NCBI RefSeq assembly: GCF_022539505.1 | Contig: NC_061508.1 | Coordinates: forward strand, 341,323,484-341,387,483 | DNA length: 64,000 nt | DNA from: Lolium rigidum | Lineage: Eukaryota; Streptophyta; Magnoliopsida; Poales; Poaceae | Direction: 5' to 3' | Shown: piece by piece, positions 11,889 through 24,300 of the stretch | How positions within the stretch are numbered: the stretch's first letter is position 1 | Layout: the number at the start of each line of letters is the position of its first letter | Notes under the pieces: generated by a model | The model's input: the letters and a program-made list of their open reading frames with translations, nothing else | Databases searched by the model: none | Told to the model about the DNA's origin: nothing | Made by a program: the position numbers and the translations under genes

Positions 11889-12047
11889 TGTTAGGGTTAG
11901 GGTCGAGAAAAAGAGAGAAGAGCGAGAGGAGAATAGCGCCGTGTGTTAGGGTTAGGGTCCATAGCGGTGCCGAGTCCGTGGCGGTGCCGCCGCGACATAG
12001 AGTTAGGGTGAAGATATAGGAGCGCCAAGTATTAGGGTTAGGGTTTT
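11889..12047. promoter_or_regulatory. Cluster of GTTAGGGTTAGGGT (telo-box-like) motifs upstream of the second CACTA gene
   Basis: GTTAGGGTTAGGG occurs near 11890, 11944 and 12031, with a single GTTAGGGT at 12002. The reverse complement AACCCTAACCC resembles the plant telo-box AAACCCTAA found in promoters and 5' leaders of growth genes. It sits about 110-260 bp before ATG 12153, so is probably in the promoter or leader. Not a telomere array: only dimers, and the plant telomere unit is TTTAGGG. Confidence 0.55.
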
Positions 12048-12152
12048 TTGCTTTCTTCATTTCAATTGTTATCCATCTAGAAATCTGTTATATGATCATT
12101 ACATGATGAATGAAATACAATTGCTTTCTTAATTTTGTAGTGACATTGAGGT

Positions 12153-13363
12153 ATGGAGGACGGCACCTTCGTCCGAGATGAGGAGGGGGAAGAAGCGGTG
12201 CAGAAATTGATCTATGATAGTGCCCGTGGTACGGAACCCGATGGAGATGACAACGAGTTCCAAGACTTTCTGAATGATTTCGGCGAGGGACTTGAGTCTG
12301 AACAAATTAGAATAGACAACGAAGTGTCCATCACAAACACCGGGGAGGTGTATATCTATGTATCAATTAGTCTATGTTCATCCCTAGATAAATTCATTTA
12401 TTTGTATTGCACTTATTAACGAATAATTTTTTCTTTTAGCCTTCTGGATCATCGAGCAAGTCTGTTAGATCAAAACGAGGCCCGACGCGGGTGCTAAAGG
12501 GCGAGGGCAGGTTAGCCCTCACGGCATTCAAGGCTAATGGTGAACCAGAGCATCCCAAAGAGTTTTGCCGCAAATTTACAAGTCAATCCGGAGTTCTTGT
12601 TAGGGACCATGTACCGATCAGCATTCAAGAGTGGCATAAGCCGAAGAACGCGGAGAGTGGTGCTAGTTATGTCAACGACACGCTGAAAAAATTTCTTTGG
12701 GACACGCTACTGACAATGTTCAGCCTACCGGAAGACATGACGGAAGGCCAGAAGGATAAAGTCAAGGAATGGACATGGAAGAAGATGGCCATACAATTCC
12801 AGACTTGGAAGAAAAATTTATGGGACAAATATAAGGAAGAAGATCCAGTATTCAAGGATAATCTAGTGAAGATAAAAGATCACTGGCCCGCATTTAATAG
12901 GTATAAGCAATCGTCTACTTTTGTGTCCCGATCGAAGAAAAATACCGAAAATGCTTCAAAGAAGAAACTTCCGCATCATTTGGGGTCAGGTGGCTACAAG
13001 AGTGCCATTCCGAAGTGGATAGAGTTTGAAAATAAACTGATGAATGCAAGAATCACTCCACAGACATGGGACTGGCCCGAACGGTCCAAGTTCTGGTTGT
13101 TTGCTCATGGGGCCGGGTTGGACCCAAAGACAGGGCTGATCGTTGCGCAGGGAAAATGGAAGGAAAAAATTGAGGAAATCGTACCGAAGCTTATAACTGC
13201 AATTGAACAGGTTCGAAAGGGAGAGTACATTCCCGATAGAGAGAATGACGAGCTGACACTCGCTCTGGGAAATCCTGAACATGTTGGACGGGTACGAGGT
13301 CGCCCAGGTCTCACCATGAAGGAAGCGTTCCCGGAGTCCGCTGACACTTATAGAAGCCGTTCG
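12153..13363 (+). pseudogene. Second CACTA gene, 5' part (Transposase_24-like), cut by a retrotransposon
   Basis: Exon 1 is 12153-12347 (65 codons, donor GAG|GTGTAT); exon 2 starts at 12440 after TTTTAG and keeps phase 0. An acidic start (MEDGTFVRDEEGEEAVQ) leads into a Transposase_24-type region: GRLALTAFKANGEPEHPKEF, FSLPEDMTEGQKDKVKEWTW, FNRYKQSS, ENKLMNARITPQTWDWPERS. Such proteins accompany TNP2 in plant CACTA elements. The frame is open over 308 codons of exon 2 until the gypsy LTR enters after ...YRSRS at 13363; the coding sequence resumes in phase at 29549. The last 12 residues of the apparent ORF to 13402 come from the LTR. Confidence 0.85.
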
Positions 13364-16300
13364 TGTGAGAACCCAACTCTTAGGTTAATTTACACTGGCT
13401 AGTTGTAGATATGTTTGTGCATCATGCATTGCATGCATCTCATACAAGCATAAGGAATTAACTTCAAGAAAAAAATTGAATACAATGCAGAAAGAAATAA
13501 AAATTGAAGAATTTGATTACATAAATTCCACTTACTATTAATCACTTTCTTGCTAGAGTGTCAATCTTTGTTTATAGAAAACTTGGGCAATTGAAGGGGG
13601 CAATTACTTTGGTGTGAGAGTTGTGAGGGTTGCAAAAATCTATTTTACAATATAAGTTATTCCGTTGGTATAATTTCGCCTCACTTACGGCAATAGTCGT
13701 GAGGGCGAATGGACCCCGAAAGCGGAACCGAACTATAACCTTGAAGATTTATGAATAATTTATTTTTATGTAAACTTTCTGGTAAGATTTGTTGCTGCTA
13801 ATATACATTCTGGAAATGTGCTAAATATTTATATCATAGAATTATCAGACTAGAATTTAATTGCCAGAATTGATGAACACACTATTCTGTACCGAATACC
13901 CAGTCAGTTTACCGTACTACTGTAGCATCCAGTTTACTTGTGTTTGTACCAAACTTTATCCTCACCGCTCCAGGGAACTACCCTAGCAGCTGTCAGGCAG
14001 GGGAGCATCCACAGTAACCCCTAGGACACCTCACATACTCTGTAGAAGCCCATCGATTGAACATATCCTCTAGTAGACCTTCACTGTAGACAGTTTTCCT
14101 CTGTAGTATTTCTCCATTGAAGTATGAGCTCGGGCGCCATGGCCGTGACCTAGGCTGCCAAGCACCAGCGAGCAAGCGGGCAAGGGGGGTTAGGCGACCA
14201 TCCTATTCCAGGGAGCAGTAGTGGAAGAAGAGAGACCAAGCACTTCTCAACAAGATCTAGGAGGTTGGACATCTGAAGTCAGTAGGTAATGGTTCTTAGA
14301 ATAAATATGCATCTGGTTGTTTATGTGTGGTCGAGTGTGTGGGTAAGTTAAAGAAGATTTTGATTGGAGTAGGGGATTGCCAACTTCCATTTTTATTTAG
14401 TACACAAGAGATGTTGTTAGAGCTTTTCCCAGATTCTATTTTGGCATACGTATGTAGTTGGTTGTGCAAATGGAATTAGGTTCAGCATCTTTCTCTTGTC
14501 TCTAGTACACAACATTTGAGTGATGAATTAATCAGATTATCTAGCCACATGTTAGATCCCTGGAAATACATGTACAGTGGCTTGCTCTGAAACTAAAAAC
14601 TGCCATTGTTGATCTCTGAAAACTGCAGCACGCCTGTATTTCGAAATTGAGAAATATTGTAGCATATTAGAGTATTTGGTTACATATTTAATTGACCTGC
14701 GAGTTAAACAAGATCACTTGCATAACTGAACTGAGAGAAATACTTGATCTCTGATATTGTTAACATAGAACTGATCTGGTCATTGTGCAAGTGCCTTGCT
14801 TACTTGCAAACCTGGGCTACAGGTTATCCATGTTGTGTAAATAGTTGCTAAACTGGATCTTATTTATTTGAAATTAATCAACTAAGAAACGAAAGCTTGT
14901 AGAATTCAGAGTAGTAGTGATACTACTGGAAGACTGCCCAGTTTTCACTGGACAACTAAATTTCGAAGGAGTTAGGTAACATGTGTGTTCAGTTTCGACA
15001 GTTAACCCTATTTCATGGAATCAACAGGCTATTTTGGTACAGGTTAATTCTTTGTAGTAGCTCAAATCATCATGACTGTTGCAGGTGTTTGTTCGGTTTC
15101 AGGGATATGCTAGTCGTGTACTGAACTCATATTGTAGCTCCAGGTTACCAGTTTGCGTTGTTCCTGAACTGTCTAGTTTGGAACAGCAGAGAAGTACTTC
15201 ACTTAGAGCAGTACATCATATACAAATGGTCTAGTCATATGAGTTTGCTAGCTGGCTATTTCCTGTGCCTCGCTGTAGCTTTATTGCTGAACCAAAGTAC
15301 TTCATGCTTTCTGTTACCCAATTGTTTGTTAGCGAGAGAAAGCCAAGGAAAAACCTGAGACTCATTCACCAATTATTCTCCTGAACCTTATGAACTGGAA
15401 TATGTTACTGAACTGAAATAATATTTGAGTGGGTATCTATATCTACAGTTGACTTGCAACTAAATCAGTGCATACATATTTATCATGAGCAGACATTACT
15501 ACCTTCTCCTCATCATTGCATTCATGTTGGATCTTCTGGAGTTAGTCCTTATTGGACTTATTGATTTTTTCAGAAACCGCGCTTCAGCAGGAAGCCAACC
15601 CATTGAACTACACTTCTTATGTTACATCAGGCAAGTCCATTCTTGCATACCGGTTGATTATTTTTATCAAAGTATTTGCCAATCTACTATGTGATATCAC
15701 CTGCATCAAAGGAAAAATCTATCTTACAAATAATATGACATAGATTAGGTTGACCGACTGATGGAGCAGTCGGTTAACTATTATGGCTGGTGGTCGAACC
15801 CTGTGTGGAGGCTGTCAAGCCATTGGAAGGCGGGTTCGACTACAAGGGATATCACCATTAGGTTTTAATCAACAATTGCCTTCTTGAGCTCAAGCGCCGT
15901 AGTGACCGCGTTGACCACATGACCCTGAGTGGGAAGGGCGGAGCTAAAGTAATTCCATCTTAGGGCATATCTCCCAGGGATGGCAGTTGGGGTGTGACCT
16001 CTACCGTAGGCGACCAACTCGTCTAAACAAACTAAAGGCCTCTACTGAAGGCGTTAAACTGATTGGACGGGTAGCTGGTTTTGCCAGCTACGATGTGGGA
16101 TATGTCAAGGAAGATGGGTGAAAAGGCTCCGTGATCCAAAGCCTGGTTGTGAGTGCGACGGCATGATCACCGGGTTGCGGATAGTCTGTGGGTAAAGTGA
16201 CGCACCTCTGCAGAGTGTATAAAATTGTGGCATTGTCACTCCCTGTTCCGGGAAGGAGCTGCGAACGTGGCGAGAAAGGAATCCACAGGGGATTCTAACA

Positions 16301-16918
16301 GCTCGTGAGGCAAGAAGATCATAGATTTTATAAATAAAACTTGAATTCTTTCCTCAGAAATGATTTCGAAAATCATTAGGCTTCCGGACCACTGGTCTTA
16401 GTAGATAGTGCATAAAAATTGTTTTGTTATATATCCTGGACTTGTTGAGTACTTCGTGTACTCATCCCCTTCTACAAAATCTCCCTTCTTCGACTATGAG
16501 TCGGTAGATGCGGAAGTGGAGTATCTAGACGTACAGGAGGACGAGTTGGATGTGCAAGTGACCACCGAGGAAGGAGGAGTAAACTACTATATGGACTTCA
16601 ATGAGCAGCCTGGTGTTGATCCATAGAGTTGATGTTGTAGATTGCAATAAGAGAGTGGTTGAGAGTACCGTTGTAATATATACCCAGTTTTATATTTTCT
16701 TGTTCTTTTGGAGTTCTTGTTGTACTTGGTATCAGATCCTTTGTATTATATCACAGTTTGGAGCTTGTTTGAATCTTGTAATTTAAGTTTGTACTATGGA
16801 CCGCTGCAATGCTTATCTGTGCTACTCTGGTCGACATATTGTTCGAGATACTTCACTTCCCTTGCAATATGTCGAAGACTTGCTTATTACTATCCTTGTA
16901 ATATGTCGGGTCGCTTCA
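13364..16918 (+). repeat. 5' LTR of the gypsy element (3,555 bp)
   Basis: Begins TGTGAGAACCCAACTC, ends GGGTCGCTTCA. Lacks a 42-bp stretch present in the 3' LTR (27042-27083; junction after 14448, flanked by ATA). Carries RNA-hairpin-like inverted repeats at 15750-15777 and 15793-15840 and another at 16071-16091. Frames in it are not protein-like. A TATA-like TGTATAAAATT near 16217 could mark the promoter; this is a guess. Confidence 0.92.
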
Positions 16919-16920
16919 GG

Positions 16921-16932
16921 TGGTATCAGAGC
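16921..16932 (+). other. Primer binding site, first copy
   Basis: TGGTATCAGAGC, two bases after the 5' LTR, complementary to the 3' end of initiator tRNA-Met as in most plant LTR retrotransposons. Followed by the leader 16919-17135. Confidence 0.9.
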
Positions 16933-17135
16933 AATTGTTTGGATCCTTAGACAAAGTTCTAACTCAGAGACCTACAAACCATAGGAAGGACCGTGTATGT
17001 GTAACTAGGAATTTTACTAACAACAGAAATGCTTTGTATGCTATGTTAAGATAAAAATAAAAATAGTATGCTTATACTCTTCTCCCGCAATTTTAGTTAT
17101 TGTGTTAATAGTATTTCAATATTATCAAGTTGCTA

Positions 17136-19837
17136 TTTCCTGAATGAGATTTAGGCGTTACATAACGTCGTGGGTCCAGTTTTGCCCTTTTCCTCCGATC
17201 CTCTTGAATATCATGATAATCATTCTCCAAAGTGATAGCACAGTCCACCAACTCCTGGAATTCAGTGACCCGAGCCAAACGAAGTTGCATTTTTAGGAAT
17301 GGATGCATCCCTTTTAGGAACCGTTTCTGCCGTTTGACTTCGGTATCCACTTCCTCCTTGGCATATCGAGATAAACGATTGAACTCATCCATGTACTTGA
17401 GCACAGACATGTTACCCTGAGACAGGTTCTCAAACTCCCTTTTCATAAGATCCACTATGCTTGTCGGGACATGAGCTTCACGGAACTTCTGCTTGAATAC
17501 CTCCCATGTAATTACCCTTCCAGGAGGTTGTATGGCCTTGAAGTTCACCCACCAAGCTGCCGCTGGACCTGTTTCCATAAAAATAAATTATTCATAAATC
17601 TTCAAGGTTATAGTTCGGTTCCGCTTTCGGGGTCCATTCGCCCTCACGACTATTGCCGTAAGTGAGGCGAAATTATACCAACGGAATAACTTATATTGTA
17701 AAATAGATTTTTTGCAACCCTCACAACTCTCACACCAAAGTAATTGCCCCCTTCAATTGCCCAAGTTTTCTATAAACAAAGATTGACACTCTAGCAAGAA
17801 AGTGATTAATAATAAGTGGAATTTATGTAATCAAATTCTTCAATTTTTATTTCTTTCTGCATTGTATTCAATTTTTTTCTTCTTGAAGTTAATTCCTTAT
17901 GCTTGTATGAGATGCATGCAATGCATGATGCACAAACATATCTACAACTAGCCAGTGTAAATTAACCTAAGAGTTGGGTTCTCACATCCTCTCCCCCTTA
18001 AAATAATTTCGTCCTCGAAATTCTGAAGGTAAGCTACCCGAACGGATATGGATAGCTTGCAGGAGATCTTCTTCTTTTTCCCACGTTGCTTCCCTCACCG
18101 GATGATTTTTCCATTGCACTTTGCAAAATTTGATTGCTCGATTTCGTAGTTGCTTCCAATCCTCTTCTAGTATCTTTGTAGGTTTTTCCACATATGACGG
18201 ATCAGGTTGTAGGTCAATCTCATCGAGCTTTACTTCCTCTGCTTGGTGCTTTGAGGCATCTCCGTAGTTGAGATATGTGAAACACATCATGTACCTTCGA
18301 TAAAGATGCTTGGCAGCTTCAGTTGATATGATACCTTCCCTTTTCTACTCGTGATCTCAAAAGGTCCGATGTATCTAGGACTTAACTTTCCTTTTACACC
18401 GAATCTTTTCACTCCCCTCATTGGGCTGACTTTCAAGTATACCAAATTCCCCTGTTGGAGCTCTCGAGGTTGTCTCTTTCGGTCTGCATAACTCTTTTGT
18501 CGGCTTTGTGCAGTCTGTAGTCGCTCTCGAATGACCTTTACTACATCTTGCTTTTCTTTGATAAGATCAGGACCTAGAATCTTGTCCTCTCCAGTTTCAT
18601 ACCAACATACAGGTGATCTGCACCTTCCATACAAGGCTTCAAATGGTGCCATTTGTATACTACTTTGATAGCTATTGTTGTAAGCAAACTCAGCCAAAGC
18701 CAAATGCTCATCCCACGAACCACCAAAGTCAAGTATACAAGATCTCAACATGTCTTCTAGGATTTGATTGGTCCTTTCAGTTTGACCTCCAGTTTGAGGA
18801 TGGTAGGCAGTGCTGAATTCAAGTTTACTTCCTAGAGCTTGTTGAAGTTGCTTCCAAAAGGCTGAAGTAAATACTGATCCTCGATCAGATACTATTCTCT
18901 TCGGAACTCCGTGTTTGCTCACAATCTCGTTGATGTAAATCTTAGCAAGATTTTCACAAGAGTCTCTCTGATTTATGGCAATAAAATGTGCACTTTTAGT
19001 CAGACGATCAATGATTACCCATATGGTATCTTTGTGTCGCTGAGTTCTTGGTAGTCCCGTGATGAAATCCATACCAATGTCCTCCCACTTCCACATTGGT
19101 ATTGGCAGTGGTTGCAATAAACCGGCTGGATTTTGATGTTCCGCCTTCACCCTTGAGCATGTGTCACATTCAGATATGAACTTGGCAATTTCTCTTTTCA
19201 TATTGTTCCACCAAAATGTTCCCTTCAGATCCATATACATTTTTGTGCTTCCAGGATGGAGAGTATATGGAGTCTGATGAGCTTCTTGTAAAATTAAATT
19301 CTTAATTTCCGGTACATCCGGAACACAAATCCTTCTTTTGTACCATAAGGATCCATCTTCGGCTTTCGTAAATTCTGAAGGTTGTCCAATGGTGATTCTT
19401 TGGATTTCTTCAGCAATGAACTTATCTTCTGGTTGTCTTCTCTTAATTTCCTCTTGCAAGTCAGGTTCTACTTCTAATAAAGCTTTAGTAGCACCATCAC
19501 CCTTCATAACCATTAATATTCCAGCCTTACCCATATCTTCGAGAATTTCTTGCGAAACTTCTTCTATCCTCATTTGATGACATGTAGCCTTCCTACTTAG
19601 TGCATACGCCACTACATTTGCTTTGCCGGAGTGTAATTGATGGTGAGGTCATAATCTTTGATCAGTTCCAGCCACCTTCGTTGCCTCATGTTTAGCTCCT
19701 TTTGTGTGAAGAAATACTTTAGACTCTTGTGGTCTGTATATAGCTCACACTTAGCGCCATACAAATGGTGCCTCCATGACTTCAAAGCAAATACAACTGC
19801 CGCCAATTCTAGATCATGAGTGGGATAATTGACTTCA
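17136..19837 (-). pseudogene. Inverted chimeric block: pol 3' half + PPT + LTR start + gag fragment
   Basis: Read on the minus strand: 19837-17987 corresponds to the forward copy from about 24096 through RNase H, integrase and chromodomain to the polypurine tract; 17986-17571 is the first ~413 bp of the LTR (junction after ATGGAAAC); 17573-17136 is gag matching about 21806-22239. It holds a 441-codon integrase frame (19612-18287) without the two frameshifts that break the forward copy, but with its own breaks near 19615 and 18310. Junctions share 1 (A), 3 (GTT) and 5 (CTTCA) bases. Not translatable as part of the element since it lies antisense. Confidence 0.9.
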
Positions 19838-20054
19838 GGTGGTATCAGAGCAATTGTTTGGATGCTTAGGCAAAGTTCTAACTCAGAGACCTACAAACCA
19901 TAGGAAGGACCGTGTATGTGTAACTAGGAATTTTACTAACAACAGAAATGCTTTGTATGCTATGTTAAGATAAAAATAAAAATAGTATGCTTATACTCTT
20001 CTCCCGCAATTTTAGTTATTGTGTTAATAGTATTTCAATATTATCAAGTTGCTA
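19838..20054 (+). repeat. Second copy of the primer site and leader
   Basis: 217 bp repeating 16919-17135 with an exact offset of 2,919 bp and only two substitutions seen. Starts precisely at the LTR/primer-site border; a second TGGTATCAGAGC is at 19840-19851. Continues uninterrupted into the gag-pol side of the element, so this is the leader originally contiguous with the genes. Confidence 0.92.
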
Positions 20055-20090
20055 ATCTGCTAACTAAAATCTCTCCTTTACAGTGAGGAG

Positions 20091-20999
20091 ATGGCGTGGG
20101 TTGAATTACCTCGCACTTCTCGCGTACGGGAGGTTGATTGGAAAGAATTTCATAGTGTGTGGAGTGACACACTTGAGACGCTTCTGGGCTCCTTGGGAGT
20201 ACATGAGCGACCAAGTCTGACCATAAAAAGTTACTATGAAGGGAAATTCCTCATGTATTACAAGGCAAAGGTGACACTGCCGGCTGCAACACAAGTCCAA
20301 CATTTGTCTTACAGCTGTAAAAGCTGTGCCGACTTTGTTGCAGTGAAGTTGGCAATGTTGGATGCTACGCTTGCTCTACGAGATGAGCGTGGTACTAACT
20401 TTAGTGACATGTCCTACATGGCATTGCCGTCATGTGTGGATACACCGGAGGAGAAGGCTTACTTTGAATCTCTCCGAGATCGGAAGGGTGAGGCACTTCG
20501 CTTCATCAAGCGGAGCACTCAAGTAACCGATGCTCTGTTGGCCACAATTGACCAGCTCAGGGAAGATTCTAGAGCTGAGCTCCATAACCGATATGATCTT
20601 GTCATGTCTCGGCGGATTCATGAAGCTCGCCAGGAAGCCATCAATGTGGGCGATATGCAGCCACCACCTTCACCTCGGAGGTTTCGAGCACCAGCTGCAG
20701 CACCTTCTACCGCTCACGCTGAAGAAGAAGTAGAAGAAGAAGAGCCGATGGAATACACTGGTGGAGCTAATGACCAAATTCCTGTGCTCTCTGACTCTGA
20801 CCATTCTACATGGTCTGATGGCAGTAGCACAGTTGACCTTCAGGAAGCCTGCCATGGAGGTGAATCTGATGTGTCCTCGGGCGATTTCGATGATGACTAC
20901 AAGCCGTCGCACAGGGAGCAGCGTCGCCTGAAAGCTTCTTCTAGTGCACCACGCAGAAGCAAGAGGCTACGTGGTGAGGCTGCTGTGAGCAGCGAGTGA
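20091..20999 (+). CDS. Extra ORF upstream of gag (302 aa)
   Basis: ATG 20091 follows CTCTCCTTTACAG, which could be a splice acceptor. Intact 302-codon frame between the leader and gag. N-terminal two thirds look globular (SYSCKSCADFVAVKLAMLDA; helix-rich RREDSRAELHNRYDLVMSRR-like stretch near residues 150-185), then an acidic Glu-rich linker (EEEVEEEEPME), an Asp/Ser-rich part and a basic tail (PRRSKRLRG) resembling a nuclear localisation signal. It has no retroviral domain that I recognise. It may be an accessory protein of this retrotransposon lineage; function unknown. Confidence 0.65.
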   Translation: MAWVELPRTSRVREVDWKEFHSVWSDTLETLLGSLGVHERPSLTIKSYYEGKFLMYYKAKVTLPAATQVQHLSYSCKSCADFVAVKLAMLDATLALRDERGTNFSDMSYMALPSCVDTPEEKAYFESLRDRKGEALRFIKRSTQVTDALLATIDQLREDSRAELHNRYDLVMSRRIHEARQEAINVGDMQPPPSPRRFRAPAAAPSTAHAEEEVEEEEPMEYTGGANDQIPVLSDSDHSTWSDGSSTVDLQEACHGGESDVSSGDFDDDYKPSHREQRRLKASSSAPRRSKRLRGEAAVSSE

Positions 21000-21357
21000 A
21001 GTAAGGAAGAGGCTGAACCTTTTGGGCATTGTAAAATAGGTTCTAGATGGGGTAGTGGAGGTTTGTGAAATCTGTAGGTGTGTGCTAGGCTTAGGAGTGT
21101 AGAACGAAGTAGTAAGACCTGATGTATAATTATGGAAGTACCTGTTGTTTATGCCCTGTACCCACATCTAAGCACATAGGTAGCAACACTCTTATGTGAT
21201 AAATATGTGTGATCTTGGTGTTATCTCTGCTTGGTGTTCTGGTTCTTATTTCTGCCTTGATTTTGAATGTGCATGCGTTATATGTGATTGTGAAGCAGGC
21301 TTGTTATACAAGATTTCCTGTATAATTGAGTTTTCCTTCATGACACATATTTAGAAA

Positions 21358-24300
21358 ATGTCGGAAGCAAGCGATGAGAACCTTAGGAAGGATGCTGAAA
21401 TGCGGCGACAGCAGGAGGCTGATACCAAAGCAAGGGAGGAACTAGGAACCGGAAGTGGAGGCACGCATGGAGGAGTACTTCCACCACCACCACCTCTCAG
21501 GCCGGAGGAAGCTTTAATGCATTTTATGCAGAGGATGGAAGCAGAAAGGCGGGAGGAAAAGGAAAGCCAGAACAGGTTCTTCAGCGAGTTGTTAAACCGA
21601 ATGGATGGAAGACCCCGTGAAGAAACATCTCAAGCCGGAGGCAGAGTTACTTTGGGTGATTTCCAGGAAGCAAGACCTTTAACCTTTTCCACTGCAGCTG
21701 AACCAATGCATGCCGAGGATTGGCTGTTAGACACCGAAAATAAATTGGAGACTGTGGGCTGTAGTGATGAAGAAAAAGTTCGTTATGCAGTTCATCAATT
21801 AACAGGTCCAGCGGCAGCTTGGTGGGTGAACTTCAAGGCCATACAACCTGCTGGAAGGGTAATTACATGGGAGGTATTCAAGCAGAAGTTCCGTGAAGCT
21901 CATGTCCCGACAAGCATAGTGGATCTTATGAAAAGGGAGTTTGAGAACCTGTCTCGGGGTAACATGTCCGTGCTCAAGTACATGGATGAGTTCAATCGTT
22001 TATCTCGATATGCCAAGGAGGAAGTGGATACCGAAGTCAAACGGCGAAAACGGTTCCTAAAAGGGATGCATCCATTCCTAAAAATGCAACTTCGTTTGGC
22101 TCGGGTCACTGAATTCCAGGAGTTGGTGGACTGTGCTATCACTTTGGAGAATGATTATCATGATATTCAAGAGGATCGGAGGAAAAGGGCAAAACTGGAC
22201 CCACGACGTTATGTAACGCCTAAATCTCATTCAGGAAATTTTGCTCCAAGACCTTCCGGATCATCATCATTCAGAGCTCCTGGACCATCTTATAATCCGC
22301 CTCGGTGTGGGAAATGTGGAGGAAGTCACTTCACCAAAGATTGTGTGAAACCAAAAGTCATATGCTACAGGTGTGGTGAGCCGGGACACATCCAACCGAA
22401 TTGTCCCAATCCTCCAAAATCACAGGGTAAACAGCAAGTGTCATACCGTCCTGCAGCACCAACATCAAGGCCTATGGGCAGAGGAGCTGGAAACAATCAA
22501 GGCCGAGGCAGAGGCAAACCTTCTGGAAAACTAAACTATGTAAATGCTGAGCATCTTGGGGCTGCAAATGATGTCGTATCTGGTACGCTACCCATCTCCC
22601 ACCATACTGGCATAGTTCTATTTGATTCTGGAGCAACACATTCATTCGTATCGGCAGAATATATGAGCAGACTACCTTTTATTACACCTGAACTAAATAA
22701 GCCAGCGCGTATACAATCACCGGGGGGAGTAATAGTTGTCCGTAAAGTGATGATGGGTATGCTCATCAGGATTAATGGTCGAGCATTCTTTGCTGACTTG
22801 TTAATCATACCATTAAAAGGACTAGAGGTTATCCTAGGAATGGACTGGTTATCCTTGCACAAAGGTCTGATAGATTGTGCAAATAAGACCGTCTCACTTG
22901 AAGTCTCCGAAGGTGAGAGGATATTATTCCAGGGGGATCGAAACCCAGAAGTAGGACCTGGATTCAAGTTGAATTCCTTAGAGGGAAAGAGCTTGGAACA
23001 AATTCCAGTAGTTCGAGAGTTCCCGGATGTTTTTCCGGAAGAGTTACCAGGAATGCCACCTGATCGAGAAGTGGACTTCACCATTGATCTTATTCCTGGT
23101 ACCGCTCCTATCTCACAAAGGCCATACCGTATGGGACCAGGTGAACTAGTTGAGTTAAAGAAACAACTCGATGAGTTGCAAGAAAAGGGATTTATCCGAG
23201 AAAGTATTTCACCATGGGGAGCACCCGTTCTATTTGTGGACAAGAGGGAAGGAGGCCCTCCTCGATTGTGTACAGACTACAGAAATCTCAACAAAGTCAC
23301 TATCAAAAACAAGTACCCATTACCGAGATATCAAGATCTCTTTGATCAGGTGAGGGGTGCTGGAGTCTTCTCGAAGATGGATTTGAGATTCGGATATCAC
23401 CAAATCAAGATTAAAGAGGAAGATATCCCAAAGACCGGATTTGTATCTAGGTACGGTCACCATGAGTATCTTGTGGTGCCCTTTGGGCTAACCAATGCTC
23501 CTGCCGTATTCATGAATCTTATGAATAAGATATTCATGAAATATTTGGATAAATTTGTCATAGTTTTCATCGATGACATCCTCATTTATTCTCGGACTAA
23601 GGAGGAACATGCTGAGCATCTTCGCATCGTGCTTCAAATATTGAGAGAGCATCAACTATATGCTAAGTTCAGCAAGTGTGACTTCTGGCTTGACCAAGTA
23701 ACCTATTTAGGACATGTCATCACTAAGGAGGGTGTGGCAGTTAATCCTAAAACGGTGGATTCTATACTCAAGTGGGAATCACCTACAAATGTTAGTGAGA
23801 TCAAAAGCTTTCTAGGTCTAGCTGGATACTACCGGAGGTTTATTGAAGGATTCTCCAAAATCTCTGCTCCAATGACCAAGTTGTTAAGGAAAGATGTCAA
23901 ATTTCAATGGTCTGAAGCATGTGAGAAAAGTTTTCAGGAGTTGAAGCAAAGACTCACAACAGCTCCTGTCTTGGCACTGCTCGAGAGTGGTAAAAGTTTT
24001 GAAGTATATTGTGATGCTTCCAAACTTGGACTTGGTTGTGTTTTGATGCAAGACCGAAAGGTGATAGCTTATGGTTCTCGACAACTGAGACCACATGAAG
24101 TCAATTATCCCACTCATGATCTAGAATTGGCGGCAGTTGTATTTGCTTTGAAGTCATGGAGGCACCATTTGTATGGCGCTAAGTGTGAGCTATATACAGA
24201 CCACAAGAGTCTAAAGTATTTCTTCACACAAAAGGAGCTAAACATGAGGCAACGAAGGTGGCTGGAACTGATCAAAGATTATGACCTCACCATCAATTAC

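Noticed and set aside
11889..12047. Interstitial telomere
   Set aside because: Only short dimers of TTAGGG, not the plant TTTAGGG array; better read as promoter or leader motifs.
13105..13347. Minus-strand frames over the Transposase_24 exon
   Set aside because: Shadows of the well-supported plus-strand exon.
15158..15743. Short frames within the gypsy LTR (repeated at 27793-28378)
   Set aside because: Duplicated only because the LTR is duplicated; no protein features and no support as genes.
15793..15840. Possible tRNA gene (GGGTTCGAC T-arm-like)
   Set aside because: No acceptor stem, D-arm or anticodon arm can be placed; only a simple stem-loop in an LTR.
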